Below, piece by piece: positions 1-6,549 of a stretch of DNA of 8,070 nt. The position numbers and the translations under genes were made by a program. Origin of the DNA: Bacteroidota bacterium (lineage in GTDB: Bacteria; Bacteroidota; Ignavibacteria; Tepidaquicellales; Tepidaquicellaceae); assembly GCA_003519545.1 (NCBI GenBank), contig DOWN01000328.1, forward strand, positions 1 to 8,070, in the 5' to 3' direction. Each line of letters begins with the position of its first letter. Position 1 is the stretch's first letter. The notes beneath the pieces were generated by a model. The model had not been told where the DNA came from and ran no database searches. It was given only the letters and a program-made list of their open reading frames with translations.

Positions 1-1821
1 AAGTTCAGGGATTAGAAATAATTTCTCAATGGTTTTTAGTTCATTAATGATTTTTAATGCTTCAATAAAGTTTCCTGATTTAGAATATACTTCACAAATG
101 TTTAGTAAGGTCTGTGTTTTATTATATTCATTTTCCGATGAATCCAAAACTTTTTTATAATAAACGAGTGAATCATTAAGTTCCCCATTTAGCAAACAGA
201 TATTTCCGGTAGCGTTAATTATATTCATTTTAAGCGAATGAAATTCAGGAGATAATGATTTTTGTCTGTTAATATTTTCGAGAGCCTCCGAGAGTAAAAC
301 TTTACATTTAGAATAATCGTTAAGTTTATAATTCACCGAATGTAACCTGAATAAAATGAAGGGTTTATATTTTTCAGGGCAATGAGATAAAGATTTTTTA
401 AGAATTGAAATCGCTGATTTGAAATCATTTATATTTAAAAATATTTCGGCGATGTGTGCAATTGCTTTATATTTTTTTAAATCGTTATTTGAAGCATTTT
501 TAATAAAATCTTTAAAAAGAGAAATTGAGTAATCATAATTTTGAAAATAATTTTTATAAAGCAATGCTTTGATATACAGCAGTTCTTTTTCAATTTTAAT
601 GTTTGAAGTTTTTATCAATGCAAACCAATTGTTAACGATATAAAAATCATTGTTACGGAATAACTCCAATGAAATTGATGAAATTATATTTACCGCTGAT
701 TTTGTATTTCCGTTTAGAATAAATAACTCAAGAGATTTTGTATATGATTTGTTTTGTAAGTGATAGTTAGCAATTGCATCAATAAAAATTTTATAATTTT
801 TTGATGTTAAATAATTTTTAAGTTCTGATTGCAGAAAAGTTTTGAATGTTTTATTAAAATAATAACTGTTTGTTGCTGAATTGAAATATATAAAAGGGTT
901 TTTTGCACTGAGGGATTTAAATATTTCAGGAATATCTTTTTTTGAATTCAGCAATAGGGAGTGAGATTCATTTATCTCATCAAGAAAAGAAGATTTGCAT
1001 AACAACTCGGTCGTTACATTATCATAACTTGAAATTATTTCTTCTCTGAAATATTCGTTAAGCAGAGAAATGTGATTTCTTTTTACGGATTTTAAACCCT
1101 GTTCATAATTATGAAATATAAGATGCAAGCCCGTTATCCAACCTGATGTAATATCTTTAATTACTAAACATTCGGAATCGTTAATTTTTAAATTATATAA
1201 TTTATATGCAAAGTTTTTTATTTCTTCAATGGTCAGATCAAATTTATCTTTTCTTAACTCAGTGAATACACCTTTTGATACAGGGTAAAGAAATAATCCT
1301 GTTGGAATATCAATACCTGTGAAAATAAATTTTTTGTTTTTTAATGAAAGTTCTGCGATGATTTTTAAAAAATGTTTGAACCACAACTCAGATTTTATGT
1401 AATCACAGTTTTCAATTATAAAAACTTCTTTGGATAATTCTGATATTAACTCCGTTAAAATATTTTGTAATAATGAGTATGATTCTTTTGAATATTTTGA
1501 AAGTTTTAATTTATTTTTTTGAATTGTGTTATTAATTTCTCCGGAAATTTCTGTATTTAATTCACATCCATTAATAAGAGAAGATAAAAAATTTATGAGA
1601 TGGGAATCTGCACCGGAAAGTTCGTAATAAATAAAATCGGGGTTTGTATCATTCAAGTATCCTGCGAGTAAAAATGTTTTTCCAAAACCTGAAGGTGCTG
1701 AGATTAATAATATTGCAGATGATTTAACAATTGATTCGCGGAGAATTCTTCGGTCAATTGCTCCTGATATGAGCGATTTGTAATCAAAGTTAATATTTAC
1801 CGTTAAATTCTTTTTTTTCAA
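1..1821 (-). CDS. MalT-like STAND ATPase with helical (TPR-like) repeats, N-terminal part; C-terminus beyond window
   Basis: I translated the minus strand here and found one frame open for 607 codons from a TTG at 1819-1821 to the window edge. The frame has a stop at 1849-1851 and no ATG before about residue 530, so TTG is the best start; it puts about 40 residues before the P-loop, as in MalT-type proteins. Residues 41-49 (SAPSGFGKT) form the Walker A motif. Residues 133-140 (VFIIENCD) are a Walker B-like strand with Glu-Asn where relatives usually have Asp-Asp. TSGWITGLHL (225-234) matches the conserved 'GW..GL.L' segment of the MalT/LuxR ATPase family. From about residue 300 on it is all Leu/Lys/Asn-rich amphipathic helices with TPR-like spacing. 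Such proteins sense a ligand or partner through the repeats and usually carry a DNA-binding or BTAD-type output domain; that part is outside the window, so a regulatory role is inferred. A terminator separates it from the upstream operon. Confidence 0.85.
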   Translation of the reverse strand, partial: MKKKNLTVNINFDYKSLISGAIDRRILRESIVKSSAILLISAPSGFGKTFLLAGYLNDTNPDFIYYELSGADSHLINFLSSLINGCELNTEISGEINNTIQKNKLKLSKYSKESYSLLQNILTELISELSKEVFIIENCDYIKSELWFKHFLKIIAELSLKNKKFIFTGIDIPTGLFLYPVSKGVFTELRKDKFDLTIEEIKNFAYKLYNLKINDSECLVIKDITSGWITGLHLIFHNYEQGLKSVKRNHISLLNEYFREEIISSYDNVTTELLCKSSFLDEINESHSLLLNSKKDIPEIFKSLSAKNPFIYFNSATNSYYFNKTFKTFLQSELKNYLTSKNYKIFIDAIANYHLQNKSYTKSLELFILNGNTKSAVNIISSISLELFRNNDFYIVNNWFALIKTSNIKIEKELLYIKALLYKNYFQNYDYSISLFKDFIKNASNNDLKKYKAIAHIAEIFLNINDFKSAISILKKSLSHCPEKYKPFILFRLHSVNYKLNDYSKCKVLLSEALENINRQKSLSPEFHSLKMNIINATGNICLLNGELNDSLVYYKKVLDSSENEYNKTQTLLNICEVYSKSGNFIEALKIINELKTIEKLFLIPEL

Positions 1822-1834
1822 ATCGTAGTTTATA

Positions 1835-1842
1835 CAAAAATA
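1835..1842 (-). promoter_or_regulatory. possible Bacteroidota-type -7 element (TATTTTTG) for the STAND ATPase gene
   Basis: The minus strand reads TATTTTTG here, fitting the Bacteroidota -7 consensus TAnnTTTG. It lies 13 bases before the TTG start and downstream of a terminator, where a new promoter is expected. I see no matching -33 TTG element at the usual distance, and the stretch is so AT-rich that chance matches are likely. If it is real, the leader would be very short. Confidence 0.2.
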
Positions 1843-1868
1843 ATCAATTTAACTTTGAAGATTAGATT

Positions 1869-1905
1869 AAAAAAACAAAGGAAGAAAATTTTTTCTCCCT
1901 TTGTT
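1869..1905 (-). terminator. rho-independent terminator of the secreted-protein operon
   Basis: On the minus strand the arm AACAAAGG (1898-1905) pairs with CCTTTGTT (1874-1881). The stem continues inward to about 14-15 pairs around a four-base loop at 1888-1891. One position (1882/1897) is an A/C mismatch on the plus strand but a U/G wobble on the minus strand, so the structure is better in minus-strand RNA. A run of seven U (1875-1869) follows directly. It begins 43 bases after the stop codon of the barrel gene and ends before the STAND ATPase gene, so it closes the upstream operon. Confidence 0.85.
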
Positions 1906-1947
1906 AGTGGCGGGATTTAACCAATTAAAAACTACAGTATATAAAAT

Positions 1948-4608
1948 TTAAAAACTTTTTGATATTGTCGCAGTTAAAACAAAATCGTCATTATCTCCGT
2001 ATCTGAAAACATCTTCAGAGTAAAAATTCTGTTCGGCATTTATGAATAAATCTCCTAAATTTAAAATTGGAAGACCTGTGCTGAACACAAGAGATAACTT
2101 TTTATTTTTGTCAGTTTCTCTGAGATAGTTTAAGCCGAGAGTGTTACTCCAAATTTCAAACAATGTATAAGTTCCGGAGATGTTAACTCCTGTTGTATTA
2201 AATTTATCATTGTTAGAATTTTTTGTGTTATAAGAAACTCCCGCGTTAATCGAAAAAGGAATGTGTTTAAAATTTATTGACTGATTAACACTCAAATCCA
2301 TCAGAGAATAATTATTTGAGTCGAGAATTTTATTATCTTTGCCTGATGTTGATGTGACTAAAATAGTTGTAAATCCGAGAAATCCATCTGTCTTATACTT
2401 GAGAGAACTCATCATCATAAAAACATCAAGATTATTTTTATAATAGTCACCGGGAAGACTTGCATCATTCTCATCTGTTACAGGAATATATCTTAACATA
2501 AGAGTAGGAGCATCTTCAAATTTTAAACTGACTTTGAAGTCCATTTTTTGAGAAGTTGTAGTTACTGAGTTCAAACCACCGACATTATTATCTCTGTATT
2601 CATACGAACCTGTAAATTTTATTTTTCCTTCGAGTAAATCCTGATCAAGTTTTACTTTTATATTGTATTTACCTTTGCCTGATAGACCGGGATTTCCATA
2701 AGTGATATAACCCGGACCGATTAATTTATATTCAGCTTCAATATTACTTTTTGATTCGGGAATATTAATTTTTGAAACTGTTCTATACATAAAGTCAAAT
2801 TGAGAAGAAGTGTTTGCATTGGTAAGGTCTTCAATTATTTTAGGAAGTTCCCCTTCATTCAGTTTTGGTGCAAGTTTATCTCGCGTGGTAACGGAAACAT
2901 TTGCTTCAGATTTGACAGAAAATCTTTCGCCGAATAAATTCAGTTGATTATCAAACCCAAGGACTGTGTTTTCGCCGGGAGTGATTTGAGAATTAAGTTT
3001 TGAAACATCAATTGAGTTTTCATTATCAAAAGATTTCATAAAATTAAAATGCCAGTGTGAATTTTCTTTTTCACCGACGCCAAGAGAAGTTGCATATAAA
3101 TTTCTTGAAAAAACAGAGTCTGTAATTTTATCAAGATTACTTAGACCTGTTGCCTGGAGATAAATCAAACCCGGATTAAAAGTGAAATCGAGACCTTTTA
3201 CTTTTACACCGCTCACAGTATAGTCAGTGTAAACAGGGTAAGTTTCCCAGATGCCAATATTTTTAAACATTGACAAAACTTTCATATAACCCGGAAGAGA
3301 GTTTTCAGCATTTGTAATTGCTTTTTTCAATTCCTGCTCTCCTTTATTTTTATATTCTTCAATCAATTGATTTTTCTTCTCGTCGAGTTTCGTTTTTATT
3401 TTTTTAGTTAATGAATTAAGGTCAAACAGAAAAGCGAAACTGTTTAAATTTTGTTTGAAGTCTCTTTGTTTTGAGTCAATATATAAATCGGCAGTGAAAG
3501 GAATTCCGTATATTGTGATAGTAGGATTGAAAGTAGCTGAGATATAATTTTTAGGAGGTTGAGTTCCGTGAGACTGATAGTTTTGCAAGTTTGAAAATAT
3601 TTTATAGGAAGCACTGAAACTAAAAGGTTTTTCGTTAATGATTGATAAATCATTTTTACCCGCAGAGTTTAAAAGATTTAGTTTTGGATATTTTTTATTT
3701 CCCGAATAAATTTTTTCCTCTGAATTTAAATTTTTAATTTTATAATTCAGATATTCACTTGCACTGATAAATTTATTATCATAAGTTTCCAGATAACTTT
3801 TATTTTTTGATTCAGTTTCAGAGTTTGTTTCGGCAAAATTATTATTTTCAAAAACAAAACTTCTTACTTCAGATGAATTATACAACACACCATTATAAAA
3901 AGTGCTTATTTGCCAAGCATACCTCATTCCGGGAATGAGACTTTTCCCTGCGACAGGATACTGAAAAACATTTTCTTTAATATTTTTTTCAGAGTAATAA
4001 GCTGGACTTGAAATGCTTGCATAGTATGGAGTTTGTCTGTTCATCACCGGATAAATATTAATCTGATAAGTGACAATAACACCTGAAGGATTAGGGCTTG
4101 GAGGAAGCCAGGAGAATACAGGTCTTGAAATCATAATAGATTCACCATCTTCCGGCATAATAAGTTCAGACTGAGTGGAGTTTATAATTTCATACAGATT
4201 GCAATAGACACCGAGATCAGCATTAGTAAGAGCATCGCGGACATAGACGCAGATATTATATTCACCGGATTTAAAGGTGCCTGTTTTTTTCAGAGTGTTA
4301 TCAATAGTGTTATCATATTTAGTTATATCAACGGGGGAAATTTCATTAGCCGCAACTTTTTTAGTTCCGGAAGTCAACAAGAAATTTGCGGTTCGACCTT
4401 CCACCACTTTAATTCCCGAAGCAGTGACAACTTCTCCGTAAAGATAAACATTCACGGCACTACCTGGATTTGTAAGAGTAACTTTCCACAGGTTGTCCAC
4501 ATTGAATTTAAACGGAGGAGGTTGTTGCAGCACCACCGTGACTTGGGAATTTCCAAATGTTACAAATGTAAAGAATAAGATTACTGAGATCAGAATTGAT
4601 CGTTTCAT
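1948..4608 (-). CDS. predicted outer-membrane beta-barrel protein with periplasmic adaptor module
   Basis: This 886-residue protein starts with a signal peptide (1-21, likely cut after GNS before Gln22). Residues 23-253 form a module shared with the 424-aa neighbour: NLW at 39-41, YLYG at 55-58, ICVY at 119-122, FSW at 165-167 and YAW at 230-232. Its only two cysteines (120, 136) have the same 16-residue spacing as in the neighbour and probably form a disulfide. Residues 255-330 are Asn/Ser/Lys-rich, likely a linker. From about 330 to 886 alternating aromatic/polar strands dominate, and the protein ends TATISKSF with a terminal Phe typical of outer-membrane barrels. Within this part lie a charged helix (about 401-437) and the segment TPGENTVLG (543-551) with TTRD (574-577); from memory this recurs in large barrels of Bacteroidota, which I have not verified. 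I infer an outer-membrane anchor or channel. It is the last gene before the terminator, 36 bases after the 182-aa gene. Substrate and function are unknown. Confidence 0.85.
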   Translation of the reverse strand: MKRSILISVILFFTFVTFGNSQVTVVLQQPPPFKFNVDNLWKVTLTNPGSAVNVYLYGEVVTASGIKVVEGRTANFLLTSGTKKVAANEISPVDITKYDNTIDNTLKKTGTFKSGEYNICVYVRDALTNADLGVYCNLYEIINSTQSELIMPEDGESIMISRPVFSWLPPSPNPSGVIVTYQINIYPVMNRQTPYYASISSPAYYSEKNIKENVFQYPVAGKSLIPGMRYAWQISTFYNGVLYNSSEVRSFVFENNNFAETNSETESKNKSYLETYDNKFISASEYLNYKIKNLNSEEKIYSGNKKYPKLNLLNSAGKNDLSIINEKPFSFSASYKIFSNLQNYQSHGTQPPKNYISATFNPTITIYGIPFTADLYIDSKQRDFKQNLNSFAFLFDLNSLTKKIKTKLDEKKNQLIEEYKNKGEQELKKAITNAENSLPGYMKVLSMFKNIGIWETYPVYTDYTVSGVKVKGLDFTFNPGLIYLQATGLSNLDKITDSVFSRNLYATSLGVGEKENSHWHFNFMKSFDNENSIDVSKLNSQITPGENTVLGFDNQLNLFGERFSVKSEANVSVTTRDKLAPKLNEGELPKIIEDLTNANTSSQFDFMYRTVSKINIPESKSNIEAEYKLIGPGYITYGNPGLSGKGKYNIKVKLDQDLLEGKIKFTGSYEYRDNNVGGLNSVTTTSQKMDFKVSLKFEDAPTLMLRYIPVTDENDASLPGDYYKNNLDVFMMMSSLKYKTDGFLGFTTILVTSTSGKDNKILDSNNYSLMDLSVNQSINFKHIPFSINAGVSYNTKNSNNDKFNTTGVNISGTYTLFEIWSNTLGLNYLRETDKNKKLSLVFSTGLPILNLGDLFINAEQNFYSEDVFRYGDNDDFVLTATISKSF

Positions 4609-4644
4609 AATTTATAAATTAAAATTTTATTTGATAATTTTTTG

Positions 4645-5193
4645 TTAGTTACAAGTACCACAATTATAATACCATTTATCATACTGAACTTGGTACCCCC
4701 AAAGCCAATGATTTCTCTCTCTTCTATAAATATCAATTAATCTCTTTTTTTTATTAAAGGTACATTTCTTACATTCTGTCGCGTAATATGTCCAGGAACT
4801 CCATCCAGAAGCAATAGAATAAGAATTGATATTAGACTTTAGGTCAAAATTATTTTCTTCTTTTAAAAAGCCAGCGAAAACAGAATCACCTTCAATTATA
4901 ATTATCATTTTTTTAAATATTACATTCTTATTTCCGTATTTACTTATTATTTCAAACGTTAATTCATAATTATTATTATCATAAATTTTTTTTAAACCAT
5001 TCTTATCACTTATTTTTTGACAATCTTCTTCTATAACATTAAGGGTCATTTCAACTTCAGGGAAATGCGAGAATTTGTCAATAATTTCAGAACTTACATA
5101 ATCAATTTTCTGATTCTCATTTGAATTATTAATCTGTCCAAATCCAAGATTTGAAAAGATAGCAACTATAATTAAAATTATTAAATTTTTCAT
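4645..5193 (-). CDS. small secreted protein, stand-alone copy of the C-terminal domain of the 424-aa neighbour
   Basis: I do not recognise a named family. The 182-residue protein has a clear signal peptide (1-19, likely cut after GFG before Gln20) and no other membrane segment. From about residue 47 it lines up with the last ~145 residues of the 424-aa protein encoded just upstream. Both have a lone Cys in a Glu-rich stretch (EEDC, C58), a WxxW motif (W131, W134), a Cys pair (C141, C144), a basic Tyr-Arg strand (IYRRER) and a terminal cysteine pair (C178, C181 in CGTC). The even cysteine pairing near the end suggests disulfides in the periplasm or outside the cell. It starts at an ATG behind an A-run, 19 bases after the upstream stop codon, and is followed 36 bases later by the barrel gene, so it is almost certainly in the same transcript. 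It lacks the N-terminal module of its larger relative. Function is unknown. Confidence 0.85.
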   Translation of the reverse strand: MKNLIILIIVAIFSNLGFGQINNSNENQKIDYVSSEIIDKFSHFPEVEMTLNVIEEDCQKISDKNGLKKIYDNNNYELTFEIISKYGNKNVIFKKMIIIIEGDSVFAGFLKEENNFDLKSNINSYSIASGWSSWTYYATECKKCTFNKKKRLIDIYRRERNHWLWGYQVQYDKWYYNCGTCN

Positions 5194-5212
5194 TTTTTTT
5201 TATTTTTTTAGT

Positions 5213-6487
5213 TTAACAACCACAATGTTGCCTTACTGTCTTCCAATCATAATATGTAACACCTCTTTTAACTTTAGTTCTATAATAGACCGCATATTTA
5301 GCCCAAACTTTTTTAAAACACCAAAAATACTGGGCACAAGCCCAATGAGAAAAAATCCAATTGCCCCAAGAATTTTCATTAAAGTTTTTTGAATTCATTC
5401 CATTTCCTTCTAAAATTGATCCATTATTAAAATCCGATTTTTCAAAAGCAATAACCAATGAATCTGACATTTCATTTCTCGAAACTGTTAAATATTTTTC
5501 GATCGAGGAATCTTCAACTTTTTTGTTTATTTTAAATAATATACCCCAATTATTTGAATCATTTTTAAATGAATATTTTTCAATACTTGAAAAATCAATT
5601 TCAGCACACTCACTTTCTATTATTCTTATCGAGTTAGCAAACATCTCATTTTTCTTTAAGAACTCAATATCATTTAAATTAAGTTTTGTTTTTGTAACAT
5701 TTGAATTCTTTTCATTAATTAAAAAATATTGAGAATTTGATACTGTATTTCCTTTACTTGTTAAAATCTTCCATGCATATTTTTTACCGGATTCAAATTT
5801 TGGACTGCTAATTGGATATGTAAAATTTGTTGTACTCAGGTTTTCCTTTTCAAAAAACGCTTTATTTTTTAGCATTGCACTTTCCGGGGATTCGTCACCT
5901 TTAATTTCTACAATTTTTATTTTGTATTGACCTTTTGATGAAGGATCCATCCAACTGAAAACTATTAGTTCTTCCGGTTCAATTAATGAATTATTTTCTG
6001 GGTTTAAGAGTGTTATTTCCAATTCTGTTTCAACTTCAACTGAATGCTCTAGACAATCATTTCCAATCTCTTCGTTTGTACTGGTTTCTTTTGCATAAAC
6101 ACAAATGGTATAATCTCCGTTAGGTAACTTCCCTTTACGCATTAATGCATCTTTAAACCTCTGGTCTGCATTCGGGTACGATATGTCAGGTGTTTGAGGT
6201 AGTTCATTCACTTTGAACTTTTTCTTTTCTTTCGGAGCAAGTTTAATTGATACGGTCGTTCCCGTTGCTATTAGCCCGGCTTTCGATTCACTTAAAGTAC
6301 CGTAAAGATAGAACTCAATTTGATCATTTGTCAAATTTATCAATTCTATATCCCACAGATTGGAAAGGTAAAGCTGATTTAATCCGGGACGAGCGTATGT
6401 AAGCTTTACTTTCTCCTGAGCAAAGCAAATTTCGGATAATGAAAATCCGAAAACGACAGCTAAAACAAAAAGGTAGATTTTTTTCAT
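5213..6487 (-). CDS. two-domain secreted protein: barrel-type adaptor module plus Cys/Trp C-terminal domain
   Basis: This 424-residue protein of unknown function has a signal peptide (1-23, likely cut after CFA before Gln24; the Cys at 21 is not in a lipobox). Residues about 25-255 match the N-terminal module of the 886-aa barrel protein: NLW 43-45, YLYG 60-63, ICVY 128-131, Cys129 and Cys145 spaced identically, FSW 177-179, YP about 224, YAW 237-239. The second half of the module looks like a fibronectin-III-type beta sandwich. Residues about 280-424 match the 182-aa protein encoded next: Cys294, WxxW at 374-377, Cys384, Cys390 and a terminal CGC (422-424). It therefore joins one part of each downstream neighbour. 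There is no T9SS-type sorting domain that I can see. ATG at 6485-6487 follows an A/T-rich leader with no Shine-Dalgarno. The upstream gene ends 62 bases away, with a hairpin between them that could lower or separate transcription. Confidence 0.87.
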   Translation of the reverse strand: MKKIYLFVLAVVFGFSLSEICFAQEKVKLTYARPGLNQLYLSNLWDIELINLTNDQIEFYLYGTLSESKAGLIATGTTVSIKLAPKEKKKFKVNELPQTPDISYPNADQRFKDALMRKGKLPNGDYTICVYAKETSTNEEIGNDCLEHSVEVETELEITLLNPENNSLIEPEELIVFSWMDPSSKGQYKIKIVEIKGDESPESAMLKNKAFFEKENLSTTNFTYPISSPKFESGKKYAWKILTSKGNTVSNSQYFLINEKNSNVTKTKLNLNDIEFLKKNEMFANSIRIIESECAEIDFSSIEKYSFKNDSNNWGILFKINKKVEDSSIEKYLTVSRNEMSDSLVIAFEKSDFNNGSILEGNGMNSKNFNENSWGNWIFSHWACAQYFWCFKKVWAKYAVYYRTKVKRGVTYYDWKTVRQHCGC

Positions 6488-6510
6488 GATGTAATTATTT
6501 TATTTTTATA

Positions 6511-6541
6511 AAGAGTAACCGCTTATTTAGCGGTTACTCTT
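6511..6541 (-). terminator. strong intergenic hairpin, possible terminator or attenuator without U-tract
   Basis: Two perfect 13-base arms, AAGAGTAACCGCT at 6511-6523 and its complement at 6529-6541, flank a five-base loop. The hairpin is much more GC-rich than its surroundings. It starts 8 bases after the stop codon of the cysteine-rich gene and ends 23 bases before the ATG of the 424-aa gene. No U-run follows on either strand (minus strand continues TATAAAAATAAAA), so it is not a canonical intrinsic terminator. It may be a partial terminator, a 3'-end stabiliser, or a processing site that sets different mRNA levels on its two sides. Strand is assigned from the flanking genes only. Confidence 0.55.
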
Positions 6542-6549
6542 AAAATATT

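Noticed and set aside
3444..3653. Minus-strand open frame of 69 codons
   Set aside because: It is an alternative frame inside the 886-aa gene, with a low-complexity product and no sign of independent expression.
4609..4628. AT palindromes (AATTTATAAATT, AAAATTTT) in front of the barrel gene
   Set aside because: Self-complementary AT strings are expected by chance in this composition; they are too weak to act as a terminator, and no operator pattern is evident.
5194..5212. T-rich stretch between the 424-aa and 182-aa genes, considered as a terminator tail
   Set aside because: It is A-rich on the transcribed (minus) strand and no stem precedes it; it fits an A-rich translation start region.
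5361..5732. Plus-strand open frame of 123 codons
   Set aside because: It lies wholly inside the 424-aa gene on the other strand, has no leader or context of its own, and its Phe/Ser-rich product is what antisense reading of a Lys/Glu/Asn-rich gene gives.
6422..6430. Cysteine near the end of the 424-aa signal peptide, considered as a lipoprotein site
   Set aside because: The residues before it (Ser-Glu-Ile) do not fit a lipobox; cleavage after Ala23 is more likely.
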